Shown: positions 16,391 through 25,372 of the stretch, one piece after another
How positions within the stretch are numbered: the stretch's first letter is position 1
Layout of the letters: each line of letters begins with the position of its first letter
Origin: CAVVEQ01 sp963747315
Lineage (GTDB): Bacteria; Chloroflexota; Anaerolineae; Anaerolineales; Anaerolineaceae
Assembly (NCBI GenBank): GCA_963747315.1
Contig: CAVVEQ010000013.1
Location: 930,001-994,000 of the forward strand
DNA length: 64,000 nt
Reading direction: 5' to 3'
Notes under the pieces: model-generated
What the model saw: the letters and a program-made list of their open reading frames with translations, nothing else
Database searches by the model: none
Told to the model about the DNA's origin: nothing
Translations under genes and position numbers: made by a program

Positions 16391-17632
16391 ATGAAAATCG
16401 CTATGCTTTCCTACCATACCTGCCCGCTTGCCACCCTTGGCGGAAAGCATACCGGGGGAATGAATGTTTATGTTCGCGAGCTCACCCACCACCTCGGGGA
16501 ACTTGGCGTTCACGTGGATGTATTCACCCGTTCCCAGGATGAGCATGTTCCCCACGTTCTTCATGATCTGGGTTGCGGCAACCGCGTCGTCCATATCCCT
16601 GCTGGTCCGGAATCCCCTACCGCAAAAAATGATCTCCCCCGCTATCTTCCCGAATTTACGGAAGGTATCCTTAAGTTTGCCGAAAACAAGGACATCCGTT
16701 ACGACCTGATCCATAGTCACTATTGGATGTCCGGGGTTGCAGCTGGTTCGCTGCGATCTGCCTGGAATATTCCAGTTGTGCAGATGTACCACACATTGGG
16801 TTTGATGAAGAATAGTATCGCCCGCAACGAAACTGAGATGGAGATTCCTCTACGTATTGATAGCGAAAAACAAATAGCAGCCCTGGCGGAGAAGATCGTC
16901 ATCGCCACCCCGGCCGAAAAGGAACAACTTATCTCATTGTATGGAGCGGATGAACACAAATTGTCCGTGATCCCGCCAGGTGTGGATACGAGCCGCTTTT
17001 ATCCCATCCCTGAGGATGAAGCCCGATCTGTCATCGGTGTACCTTCAGGGAATTGCATGATCCTCTTTGTGGGAAGGATCGAGCCGCTCAAGGGTATTGA
17101 GACCCTTCTTCGCGCTATCGCCCTGCTGTTACAAACTGAGGAACTTACTGAATGTAATTATTACCTGGCGATCATTGGGGGGGAACCGGATGGAAATGGC
17201 GAGGAAGCAGATTCCGAGATGGCGCGTCTGCAGAATCTAAGCCGCGAGCTTGGGATACACGATGTGGTTATATTCCTTGGTAAACGCAGCCAGGATACTC
17301 TCCCTTATTATTATTCCGCAGCACAGGTGGTGGTGGTTCCCTCTCATTATGAGTCCTTCGGGATGGTTGCCCTGGAAGCCATGGCTTGCGGGATCCCGGT
17401 CATCGCTTCCCAGGTGGGCGGATTGGCACACCTTGTTCGCGACGGAAAGACTGGCTACGTTATTCCAGATGGTAACCCGGAAGCATTAAAACAGGCACTA
17501 CAAAAACTGATCGAGAACCCCGCCCTTCGGATAGAAATGTGCTCTCAGGCGGTGGAGTATGCGCGATCCTACGACTGGTCGGTGATCTCCCGTAAAGTAT
17601 CAAAACTGTATGAATCCGTCCTCGAGAAATAA
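16391..17632 (+). CDS. GT4 glycosyltransferase (MshA / sucrose-phosphate-synthase-like)
   Basis: The 413-residue protein starts at ATG 16391, where the fold begins (MKIAMLSYHTCPL). GGMNVYVREL and HSHYWMSG are typical of the MshA and sucrose-phosphate-synthase branch of GT4; SVIPPGVDTSRFYP, FVGRIEPLKGIETLL and the C-terminal ESFGMVALEAMACGIPVIAS with the donor-binding Glu residues complete the GT-B fold. It transfers a sugar from an NDP-sugar with retention; the acceptor cannot be named. The open frame upstream crosses the tRNA gene and is not used. It runs convergently to dinB. Confidence 0.85.
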   Translation: MKIAMLSYHTCPLATLGGKHTGGMNVYVRELTHHLGELGVHVDVFTRSQDEHVPHVLHDLGCGNRVVHIPAGPESPTAKNDLPRYLPEFTEGILKFAENKDIRYDLIHSHYWMSGVAAGSLRSAWNIPVVQMYHTLGLMKNSIARNETEMEIPLRIDSEKQIAALAEKIVIATPAEKEQLISLYGADEHKLSVIPPGVDTSRFYPIPEDEARSVIGVPSGNCMILFVGRIEPLKGIETLLRAIALLLQTEELTECNYYLAIIGGEPDGNGEEADSEMARLQNLSRELGIHDVVIFLGKRSQDTLPYYYSAAQVVVVPSHYESFGMVALEAMACGIPVIASQVGGLAHLVRDGKTGYVIPDGNPEALKQALQKLIENPALRIEMCSQAVEYARSYDWSVISRKVSKLYESVLEK

Positions 17633-17659
17633 ACCAAAGTCCATAATTTCTTATTGGAA

Positions 17660-18823
17660 CTAGTCGTCCAAACCACGGTGAACGGCTTTTCGTCCATACT
17701 TAGCGTGAATCTCATCCATAGCTTCCATTAAGCGTCTTTCCTTCTCCGCCCGCGTATCCCAAAGCGGCAGTTGGCGGGTTGCTCCGCATAAACCACTGAC
17801 GCCAACTCCGATCAACCGAACCTTTTTCCCGGGGGACCATTCTTTTTCAAATAATTGATATGCCGACTCAAAAATGAGCAGGTCTTGATCCACCGGCTGA
17901 TTCAGTGAAACCTGTCGGGTGATGGTGGTGAAATCCGGCCAGCGTAATTTGATCTTCACGGTTTTTCCGGCCAAATCATCTGCCCGCAACCTGCGGCCAA
18001 CGGTTAGGGCAAGATTCCGCAGGGTGGACTCGAGAATATGTTTGTCCCCTATATCTTTCATGAAGGTGGTCTCCTGGCTGACCGATTTCATCTCGCGAGC
18101 CGGCGAGACTTGGCTGTTATCGATCCCTCGCGCTCGCTGGATCAGCTCCCGACCGTAATTCCCAAACCGCTGGGAAAATTCAATCTCATTTTGGGAGGCA
18201 AGTTCTCCAATAGTTTTTATTCCCCATTCCCCCAGCAATTCCTTCGTCTTTGGTCCCACTCCCCAGAGCGCATCCACGGGAAGGGGTGCCAGAAATTCCG
18301 CCTCCTTGCCTTCCGGTACTTCTGTGATGGCAGAGGGTGGAGTTATCCCAAGATGCCGGCTCTTCCCGTGATCGGTCGCAATCTTTGCCACCAATTTGGA
18401 TGTGGCAATCCCCAGGGAGCATGGCAATCCTACTTCCGATCTAACTGAACTTTGGATCCTCTTTGCGATCCCCGTTCCGGATTCCTGCAAATCACTGACA
18501 TCCAGAAAGGCTTCATCAATGGAGACCTGCTCGATTAATCCTGAGAATCCTTCCAGGATGGAGATCACCCTCCTCGAATATTCGCTATAGCGTGAATGGC
18601 TACCACATACGAGGATCAGACCGGGACAGATGCGCAGCGCATTTCCGGTGGGCATTGCCGAACGCACTCCAAACTGGCGGGCAGCATAGGAACAGGAGGA
18701 GACAACTCCCCGCTGCCCGGGTTTCCCGCCAACGGCAAATGCTTTCCCGGTCAAAGAAGGATCAAGCAATTCCTCCACCGAACAAAAGAAAGCGTCCAGG
18801 TCAATGTGAATGATCTTCCGCAT
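17660..18823 (-). CDS. dinB: DNA polymerase IV (Y family)
   Basis: From ATG 18823 the protein has 387 residues and begins MRKIIHIDLDAFFCSVEEL with the first catalytic Asp. SIDEAFLDVSD carries the Asp-Glu pair; the thumb helix-hairpin-helix (LWGVGPKTKELLGEWGIKTIGEL) and the little-finger domain follow. I see no clear C-terminal beta-clamp-binding pentapeptide of QLxLF type; QLPLWD near the end may serve. It performs error-prone translesion synthesis. The TATAAT at 18839-18844 (minus) lies 15 nt upstream of the ATG, so the leader is short. Confidence 0.95.
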   Translation of the reverse strand: MRKIIHIDLDAFFCSVEELLDPSLTGKAFAVGGKPGQRGVVSSCSYAARQFGVRSAMPTGNALRICPGLILVCGSHSRYSEYSRRVISILEGFSGLIEQVSIDEAFLDVSDLQESGTGIAKRIQSSVRSEVGLPCSLGIATSKLVAKIATDHGKSRHLGITPPSAITEVPEGKEAEFLAPLPVDALWGVGPKTKELLGEWGIKTIGELASQNEIEFSQRFGNYGRELIQRARGIDNSQVSPAREMKSVSQETTFMKDIGDKHILESTLRNLALTVGRRLRADDLAGKTVKIKLRWPDFTTITRQVSLNQPVDQDLLIFESAYQLFEKEWSPGKKVRLIGVGVSGLCGATRQLPLWDTRAEKERRLMEAMDEIHAKYGRKAVHRGLDD

Positions 18824-18912
18824 GAGTCTCTTTAAATGATTATAGCGGGTCGGGTAAAAATATCGAGACCTCCATTCGAGCTTCAAACCGGGAAAAGGTC
18901 AATTCTTCATCA

Positions 18913-18921
18913 TGTTATACT
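18913..18921 (+). promoter_or_regulatory. Extended -10 promoter of the ACP-to-hydrogenase cluster
   Basis: TGTTATACT fits an extended -10, 30 nt before the ACP start. No other promoter-like site was seen before the next six genes, which are joined or nearly joined. Confidence 0.5.
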
Positions 18922-18951
18922 TACAGAACTTGAATCTTTGGAGCAGTACGA

Positions 18952-19248
18952 ATGATTTTTGATGATGTCATGAAAATTGTATTGGATTCCGTCGCGGAAT
19001 TGAATTTACAGTTGGATGATTCTCAGCAGCTTGAAATAAGTCCCGATACCCAGCTCTTCGGACGGGGTTCAAGGCTGGATTCGCTCGGACTGGTCAACCT
19101 GATCGTACTGGTGGAGGAAAAAATCGCAGACTCCTTCGGGAAAACCTTAACGATCGCCGACGAAAGAGCCATGTCACAGAAAAGCAGCCCCTTCCGCACG
19201 ATTCGGACTTTGGCAGAATATCTTTTCTCCCTTCTTAAGGAAGACTAA
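18952..19248 (+). CDS. Acyl carrier protein
   Basis: The 98-residue acidic protein has the phosphopantetheine attachment motif LDSLGLV (Ser near residue 44) within a four-helix ACP fold; GGAG lies 8 nt upstream of the ATG. It is longer than FabF-pathway ACP and less acidic, which suggests a dedicated carrier for the enzymes encoded next to it: an SDR reductase that starts at the very next base and an acyl-activating enzyme. These are likely to load and reduce an acyl group on this ACP (inference). Confidence 0.85.
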   Translation: MIFDDVMKIVLDSVAELNLQLDDSQQLEISPDTQLFGRGSRLDSLGLVNLIVLVEEKIADSFGKTLTIADERAMSQKSSPFRTIRTLAEYLFSLLKED

Positions 19249-19953
19249 ATGCCTGAATCGCAAGTGATCCTGGTCACCGGGGCAAGCAGGGGTATTGGTC
19301 GCGCCATCTGCAGGCATTTTCTCGGTTCAGGATGGGAAGTCATTGGTTGCAGTCGGAAGGAATCTGACCTTACCGACGGAAACTACCGACATTTCCAGGT
19401 GGATATCACTGATGAGGATGCTGTTCGGACAATGTTCACTGCGATCCGCAAGGAATTCAGGCGGCTGGATGTCTTGATCAACAACGCCGGGATCGCTTCG
19501 ATGAATCACTCCCTGCTGATGCCTCTGGAAACAACCCGCGCTGTAATGGAAACCAATTTCACCGGCACATTTCTGCTTTCCCGCGAAGCAGCCCGCCTGA
19601 TGCAAAAACGTAAATTCGGCCGGATCATCAATTTCTCCAGTGTCGCGGTTCCGCACCACCTCGAGGGAGAAGCCGTTTACGCCGCCTCCAAGGCAGCCGT
19701 GGAGGAATTGACCCGGATCTTGGCGCGGGAATTCGCCGGTTTGGGAATCACCATCAATGCCATCGGCCCCACTCCCATCGATACAGATCTAATCCGCGGA
19801 GTTCCGCAGGAAAAGATCCAGGAACTGATCAACCGTCAGGCTGTTAAACGCCTGGGGAAATTTGAGGATATTCTCAATCTTGTGGATTTTCTGATCAAAC
19901 CGGAAAGTGACTTCATCACTGCGCAGGTTATTTACCTTGGAGGGGTATCATGA
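19249..19953 (+). CDS. SDR-family oxidoreductase, FabG-like
   Basis: The 234-residue protein has the classical short-chain dehydrogenase signature: cofactor loop TGASRGIG, NNAG, Ser in INFSSVA and the YAASK catalytic pair. It begins directly after the ACP stop and overlaps the next gene by 4 nt. Next to an ACP, a 3-oxoacyl-ACP reductase role is likely, with NADPH or NADH; the sequence does not settle the substrate. Confidence 0.85.
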   Translation: MPESQVILVTGASRGIGRAICRHFLGSGWEVIGCSRKESDLTDGNYRHFQVDITDEDAVRTMFTAIRKEFRRLDVLINNAGIASMNHSLLMPLETTRAVMETNFTGTFLLSREAARLMQKRKFGRIINFSSVAVPHHLEGEAVYAASKAAVEELTRILAREFAGLGITINAIGPTPIDTDLIRGVPQEKIQELINRQAVKRLGKFEDILNLVDFLIKPESDFITAQVIYLGGVS

Positions 19954-21290
19954 TCGAATTCCTCCTGGATGTGTTCGAGGAAACCGCACAGCAGGACGCG
20001 ATTATCTGGAAGGACCAGGCTTTTTCTTATAAATGGTTAAAAGAACGCGTCCTTTATTGGCAGGAGCAGATCCAGATGCGAGAAGTGCCGCATGGTTCGA
20101 TTGTGATACTGGAAGCGGATTTTTCGCCAAATGCGGTCGCGCTTTTCCTGACACTTATTGAAGCTCGTTGCATCCTGGTGCCGCTCACCCGTTCAGTTGA
20201 GATGAAGAAAAAGGAGTTCATCGAGACCGCCCAGGGCGAGATCAAGTTCACCATCGACGACTTCGACGTCACCACAATTTCTGTCCTATCAAACCAGGCG
20301 TCTCACCCTCTTTATGAGAAGATCCGTTCCCAGGATCACCCTGGATTAATCCTTTTTTCCTCCGGTTCCACAGGGAAGAGCAAAGCCGCCCTTCACGATC
20401 TGACCGGTCTGCTCGAGAAATTTAAAATCCGCCGCTTCAGCCAACGATCGATCAGCTTCCTGCTTTACGACCATATCGGTGGGGTGAACACAATGCTCCA
20501 TATACTTTCGAACGGGGGCACCCTAATCACAGTGCAGGACCGCAGTCCTGATGCAGTGCTGGCAGCCGTGGAAAAATACCAGGCAGAGCTTCTGCCTACC
20601 TCGCCCACATTTATCAACTTGATTCTTCTTAGTGAAGCATATAAACGACACGATCTTAGCTCGCTAAAAACCGTAACCTACGGTACGGAACCCATGCCTG
20701 AGAGTACACTGAAGCGTTTCCACGAATTGTTCCCGGAGATCAAGCTGCAACAAACCTACGGTCTTTCCGAAGTGGGCATCCTCCGCTCCAAATCCCTTGG
20801 GTCCGATTCGCTGTGGGTTAAGATTGGCGGGGAGGGTTTTGAAACCCGGGTTGTTGATAATATCCTGCACATCAAAGCCCAGTCTGCCATGCTTGGGTAT
20901 CTCAACGCGGAAAGCCCTTTCACAGAGGATGGCTGGTTCATTACCGGCGATGAGGTGGAGGTAGATGGTGAATACTTGCGCATCCTCGGCCGCCGCAGCG
21001 AGCTGATCAATGTGGGCGGTGAGAAAGTCTATCCCGCCGAAGTCGAAAGCGTGATCCAGGCCATTCCCAACGTGGAGGAGGTTTCGGTTTATGGGGAGAA
21101 GAACCCCATTACCGGCAGCATGGTCTGCGCATTGGTCAAGCTGCACGAAGAAGAGGATGAACAGCAGGCGAAGTTGAGGATCAAACACGCCTGCGCTGCC
21201 AGCCTGCCCCGTTTTAAAGTGCCGGTGCGCATCACTTTCACCCAGGATGAACAGCACAGCGAACGTTTTAAAAAAATGCGCCCGCACTGA
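19950..21290 (+). CDS. Acyl-adenylate-forming enzyme (ANL superfamily)
   Basis: The 446-residue protein has the AMP-binding core: LILFSSGSTGKSKAA (A3), TYGLSEVG (A5), GWFITGDEV (A7) and GRRSELINVGGEKVYPAEVE (A8). It is short for the superfamily (usually 500 or more) because the N-terminus is reduced. The C-terminus ends ERFKKMRPH without the usual PRT-x-SGK context of the A10 lysine, though a Lys is present. It probably activates a carboxylate and loads the adjacent ACP or CoA. ATG overlaps the SDR stop (ATGA). Confidence 0.82.
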   Translation: MIEFLLDVFEETAQQDAIIWKDQAFSYKWLKERVLYWQEQIQMREVPHGSIVILEADFSPNAVALFLTLIEARCILVPLTRSVEMKKKEFIETAQGEIKFTIDDFDVTTISVLSNQASHPLYEKIRSQDHPGLILFSSGSTGKSKAALHDLTGLLEKFKIRRFSQRSISFLLYDHIGGVNTMLHILSNGGTLITVQDRSPDAVLAAVEKYQAELLPTSPTFINLILLSEAYKRHDLSSLKTVTYGTEPMPESTLKRFHELFPEIKLQQTYGLSEVGILRSKSLGSDSLWVKIGGEGFETRVVDNILHIKAQSAMLGYLNAESPFTEDGWFITGDEVEVDGEYLRILGRRSELINVGGEKVYPAEVESVIQAIPNVEEVSVYGEKNPITGSMVCALVKLHEEEDEQQAKLRIKHACAASLPRFKVPVRITFTQDEQHSERFKKMRPH

Positions 21291-21307
21291 TCGGATTTAT
21301 TGACCGA

Positions 21308-22165
21308 ATGACCAGTGTCCGAAAAGCAACCAGCAGCGATTTTGAACTCGTTTTCCCTCTTTTTAAAGGCTTCGCAACTCACACCCAGGTAGATCCACAT
21401 GATTGGGGAAAAATATTCCACCCGATCTGGTCGAACCAGCGGGAAGAATTTGGGTACGTGCTCCAGGATGGCGGAGAGGCGGTAGGGTTCCTGGGAACGC
21501 TTTTCTCCAACCGCGTAGTATCGGGTAAGCAGCAGGAATTCTGCAATCTAACCTCGTGGATCGTTAAACCGGAATACCGGAGCGAAAGTCTTTCCCTGCT
21601 TTTTCCACTTATCGCCCGCAGAGATCTCACCCTGACGAATTTCACAGCTTCCAACCGGGTGATAGAAGTTCTTTTTAAACTAGGGTTCCAATCTTTGGAG
21701 GAGCATTACCGAATGATCCTCCCCATCCCTTTCCCTTCCAGAGGGATCCAGATCATTTCTGATCCCGGGAAGATAATGGGCGTTTTATCCGGCGCGGAAT
21801 CCATGATCTTCCAGGACCACTATCCTCTGCACTGCCGGCATGTTCTGCTGCAGTCACCCAAAGAAAAATGCTACCTGGTTCTTAACCCTGCGACGAAGCG
21901 GAACCGCCCAGTGATGTTCATTAACTACATCAGCAATCCAAATTTCTTTGTAAAGTATATCCAGGGTAGCGCCCGTTCCTTCTGCCGGCAGCTGAATATT
22001 CAAGGATTGATGGTCGGTGAGCACAGCCTGGGTGGAAAGAAACTTCCGCTTGCACTAAGGATACAACGCAGGCATGCATTATTATTCAGATCGAAGAATG
22101 TCGATCGCTCGCAGATCGACACCCTTTATTCCGAGATCCAGGTGCTAGGGTTGAAACCGGTTTAG
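21308..22165 (+). CDS. GNAT-like N-acyltransferase, uncertain
   Basis: The 285-residue protein begins like a GNAT domain (SVRKATSSDFELVFPLF) and has the typical mid-domain pattern of strand, EPEY-like segment (VKPEYRSESLSLLFPL) and NRVIEVLFKLGF, a common acetyl-CoA-fold ending. The second half (from residue ~150) is not recognised. It begins 17 nt after the ligase. In this context it may transfer the ACP-bound acyl group to an amine (inference). The pantothenate-binding Q/RxxGxG/A loop is not clear, so catalysis is unproven. Confidence 0.5.
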   Translation: MTSVRKATSSDFELVFPLFKGFATHTQVDPHDWGKIFHPIWSNQREEFGYVLQDGGEAVGFLGTLFSNRVVSGKQQEFCNLTSWIVKPEYRSESLSLLFPLIARRDLTLTNFTASNRVIEVLFKLGFQSLEEHYRMILPIPFPSRGIQIISDPGKIMGVLSGAESMIFQDHYPLHCRHVLLQSPKEKCYLVLNPATKRNRPVMFINYISNPNFFVKYIQGSARSFCRQLNIQGLMVGEHSLGGKKLPLALRIQRRHALLFRSKNVDRSQIDTLYSEIQVLGLKPV

Positions 22166-22168
22166 TAT

Positions 22169-23193
22169 ATGACTTCCTTTTCCGCTGGAAAATTCCTCTC
22201 CCCGATCGCCAGACCGTTTTACAGCGGTATCGGTCATATTCTTATGTTTCACCGTATTGTCCAGACCTATCGGGAATTCCGTGTCCCCGGGGCTGCCAAC
22301 ATCGAATATCCACCGAAACAATTCTCCATCCTCTTGGATGAACTCCAATCTGCCGGGTACCATTTCGTTTCGATGAGTACCCTGGCGGAAATTCTCACAT
22401 CTGGCGAGAAAACGAAAGGATTCATTGCGGTGACCTTTGACGACGGATATGCGGATAATTTCACCTCCGCTTACCCAATCCTTAAGGATCGTGGTATTCC
22501 TTTTACGATTTACGTAACCACCTCCTTCCCCGATCAAAAAGCGGTTGTCTGGTGGTATATTCTTGAGGACATGTTGAATGAAGATCGGTTGGTGGATTTC
22601 GATTTCCACGGCATAAGGTACAGTTTTGACACTACGAATCTGGAAGAGAAGCGTCGTTTTGGCAGTACGGCCCGAAATCTTCTAAAAAATGCGAATCCGG
22701 AGGACTTTCAAGTACTTGTCCACCAGATTATTGAAAGACAGGGTATTGAACCCCTCCAAAAGGTGAAACAATTGAGCCTGAGTTGGGAACAGATCCACCA
22801 GCTTGCCGCGGATCCCCTGGCGACCATCGGAGCGCACACAGTGAATCATCTCTTGCTGAAACAGCTTTCTGAGGAGACCGCCCGCAATGAGATTTTCCAG
22901 GGCCGCAGCCAGATTGGAGGAGAATGCTCAACAGAAAGGTCGAACATTTTGCCTTCCCCTTTGGAGGAGCGAACGCTGCCGGCAGGCGTGAATTCGAGTT
23001 CGTGCGGGAAGCCGGATACAAGACCGGAGTGACCACCCGCCTGGCGAATATTTTTCGCGGACACAGGGTTCACCTGGAATGCCTTCCCCGGATTGATATG
23101 GGATTATTCACCGACTATGCAAGCCTGAAAACCGCCCTGGATGGCTGGGTTCCGGCTCGGCTGAATCATCTCCAAAGGTTGGTCACAGAATGA
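22169..23193 (+). CDS. Polysaccharide deacetylase (CE4/NodB), frameshifted
   Basis: The NodB core is in the first frame: HRIV near the N-terminus, metal site TFDDGYADNF (first Asp pair) and GAHTVNHLLLKQL with the His residues. That frame drifts after the sequence SQIGGE near 22920; the frame that begins at 22924 continues with HFAFPFGGANA and a typical C-terminal part to 23193. One missing A (GAATGC for GAAATGC) would join them. CE4 enzymes remove N- or O-acetyl groups from chitin-like glycans or cell-wall sugars. The stop overlaps the hydrogenase small-subunit start (ATGA). Confidence 0.8.
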
Positions 23194-24044
23194 CGAACAA
23201 CCGGTTCGCTGTATTGCAACTTTCTGGTTGTGCAGGCTGCGAAGTATCGCTCCTCAATGCTTCAGAATGGATCGACCAATACCGTTTGATGTACATGCCG
23301 CTGGTTGTTTCCGCGTATGATGTTCCGGAGGTGGATATCCTGCTCATCAGCGGAGGCGTGCGCACCGACCAGGACCTGCATCACCTGCGTACAGCAGTCA
23401 AAAAGGCAAAAACGGTAGTCGCGGTGGGCACGTGCGCGATCAGCGGTGGAGTGGCCAACCTGGGTGACAGGGATGAGGTCCGCGACCTGTTCCTCTCTCA
23501 ATCCAGCCGGCGGCACGTCCCCAGACTGCTCCCGCGCTGCCAACCTGTTGATGCAGTGGTGAATATCGATTTGTATCTTCCAGGCTGCCCGCCCACTTCC
23601 GAATTATTCATGGCTTCCCTCTTCGATCCACAGGGTTTTCAGGGAAGTCGATCCGTTTGCCAGGAATGCGGTAGGTTAAAAGATAAATCCGTCCGACCGG
23701 ATAAACTTGTCGGATTCCAGCAGGGAAAGGTGCAGGGAGGGCTCTGCCTGATAAACCAGGGTTACCTTTGCGTGGGCTCCTCCACCCGCGGGGGCTGTCG
23801 CGCTCCCTGTACGCGTGCCGGTCATCCATGTGTAGGCTGCCGGGGTCCATCCGATTTTTTCATAGAAAAAGAATCCAGTGAATGGTTGGGCAGCATCCAG
23901 AAGGTTTTCGAGACCATGACGGATATCCCCAGAGAAGAGATCGCGCAGGCGCTCGTATCCCCCCAGTTTGCACTCTTTCTCTTCCAGTTCTCGGATTACG
24001 CCGGCGGGAATCGCCCGATACGACATAAGGAAAAGGTGATTTGA
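23190..24044 (+). CDS. [NiFe] hydrogenase small subunit, group 3-like
   Basis: The 284-residue protein has the proximal-cluster ligands of a cytoplasmic [NiFe] hydrogenase small subunit: SGCAGCEVSLLN, VGTCAISGG and YLPGCPPTSE. A Cys-rich C-terminal half (CQECG; then GGLC, YLCVG, GGCRAPC and HPCVGC) binds further Fe-S clusters, resembling F420-non-reducing (MvhG) and HoxY/sulfhydrogenase types. No Tat signal is present, so it is cytoplasmic. It passes electrons between the Ni-Fe site and an unknown partner; no NAD-, F420- or heterodisulfide-linked subunit lies nearby. The ATG overlaps the deacetylase stop, which ties it to the ACP cluster. Confidence 0.9.
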   Translation: MTNNRFAVLQLSGCAGCEVSLLNASEWIDQYRLMYMPLVVSAYDVPEVDILLISGGVRTDQDLHHLRTAVKKAKTVVAVGTCAISGGVANLGDRDEVRDLFLSQSSRRHVPRLLPRCQPVDAVVNIDLYLPGCPPTSELFMASLFDPQGFQGSRSVCQECGRLKDKSVRPDKLVGFQQGKVQGGLCLINQGYLCVGSSTRGGCRAPCTRAGHPCVGCRGPSDFFIEKESSEWLGSIQKVFETMTDIPREEIAQALVSPQFALFLFQFSDYAGGNRPIRHKEKVI

Positions 24045-24045
24045 A

Positions 24046-25353
24046 ATGCCTACCCTAATTTTCCCCATTAGTCGTATCGAAGGTCATGCCCAGGTAGTGA
24101 TCGATACTCATGGTGACAAGGTCATAACAGCCCATTTCCAGGCCACCGAATTCCGTGGGTTCGATTATTTCGTCCAGGGTATCCCGGCGGAACAAATGCC
24201 AGTGATCGTACCGCGAATTTGCGGGGTTTGCTCCACAGCGCATCACGTCTGCTCGGTGAAAGCGCTGGAATCGCTTTATGGGATCACCCCGCCCCCTCTT
24301 GCCAGGCAGATTCGCGAGCTGCTTTTACTCGGTCAGTTAATTCAAAACCAGGCGACTTCACTGTTCATTTTCACCATGCCGGATCGGCTTGGCACGGATA
24401 GCATTTTTGATTCCGGTTCAGGAAGTGCTTCCTCCCGCCCAGGGATCGCCGTACAATCCCTGCAGGTTCGCAAGGCCGGAACCGACCTGATCTCCCTCGC
24501 GGGCGGGCAATTCATCCACCCTGTGAAAGCCGTGGTTGGCGGAGTGAACGGGGGGATCGGCGAACAGGCGGCCGATGAGATGCGTGATAGGTTGAGAGAA
24601 ATCCTCCCCGTCGCCTGCGAACTGATCGATCACTACTGGCAAACCAGCCTGGAAATGGTGGAAAGGATCGGGTCGTGGGGTGATGATCAACCCTCACACT
24701 ATATCGCCTCAACCGGTCGAACCTGCATGAACTTTGACAGCGACACCATCTGCATGTTGGATGAGAACGGCAAGCAGGTGGATTGTTTTTCGCCTGCAGA
24801 GTTCCAACAAAAACTGACTTTCATCGAAGGCACCCACAGCTATTCGGATGAGACGCTTTATAACGGGGAGATCATGCGGGCCAACAGCCTGGCAAGGATC
24901 AATATGAGCGTACGAATGGGCACTCCACTTGCAGATCAATATTTGGATCGTTTTCAACAGACCTTCGGAAAACCCGCCCACGCGATCATGTTTTTTGACC
25001 TCAGCCGCGGAATTGAGCTGGTTTACGCACTCGAACGGGCGATCGAGATCTTATCCGAACCCTTGGAAGGGCAGGAGACCAGCGTTCCCTACACCCCGAG
25101 GGATGGAGAAGGATTCGGCCTTGTGGAAGCTCCCCGTGGACCTCTCATTCACCATTACATGGTGGAAAACGGTCTGATCAAATCGGCAAAATTCATAATC
25201 CCCACAGTCCACAACATGCAAGCTATCAGTCGGGCATTGAAGGTAGCCGCGGAACGCTATATTGCAAATGACCAGATCAATCTGGAATTGGAAAACGCAG
25301 TCGGTCGGGTGGTAAGGGCATTTGATCCCTGCATCGCCTGTGCCACACATTAA
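24046..25353 (+). CDS. [NiFe] hydrogenase large subunit lacking a C-terminal extension
   Basis: The 435-residue catalytic subunit has both nickel motifs: RICGVC (residues 58-63) and C-terminal DPCIACATH. It belongs with soluble group 3 enzymes (short, with SRIEGH at the N-terminus). The stop codon follows the last His directly. Most [NiFe] large subunits are made with a peptide after this His, removed by a maturation protease once nickel is inserted; here none is needed. H2-sensing hydrogenases and a few energy-converting ones share this. It follows the small subunit by 1 nt. No hyp maturation gene is in the window. Confidence 0.92.
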   Translation: MPTLIFPISRIEGHAQVVIDTHGDKVITAHFQATEFRGFDYFVQGIPAEQMPVIVPRICGVCSTAHHVCSVKALESLYGITPPPLARQIRELLLLGQLIQNQATSLFIFTMPDRLGTDSIFDSGSGSASSRPGIAVQSLQVRKAGTDLISLAGGQFIHPVKAVVGGVNGGIGEQAADEMRDRLREILPVACELIDHYWQTSLEMVERIGSWGDDQPSHYIASTGRTCMNFDSDTICMLDENGKQVDCFSPAEFQQKLTFIEGTHSYSDETLYNGEIMRANSLARINMSVRMGTPLADQYLDRFQQTFGKPAHAIMFFDLSRGIELVYALERAIEILSEPLEGQETSVPYTPRDGEGFGLVEAPRGPLIHHYMVENGLIKSAKFIIPTVHNMQAISRALKVAAERYIANDQINLELENAVGRVVRAFDPCIACATH

Positions 25354-25372
25354 TTCTTGTTAGGACGGAAAA

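Noticed and set aside
23190..25353. Respiratory complex I subunits (NuoB/NuoD-like)
   Set aside because: Both nickel-binding CxxC pairs and the H2ase-type small-subunit cluster ligands are present, which complex I lacks.
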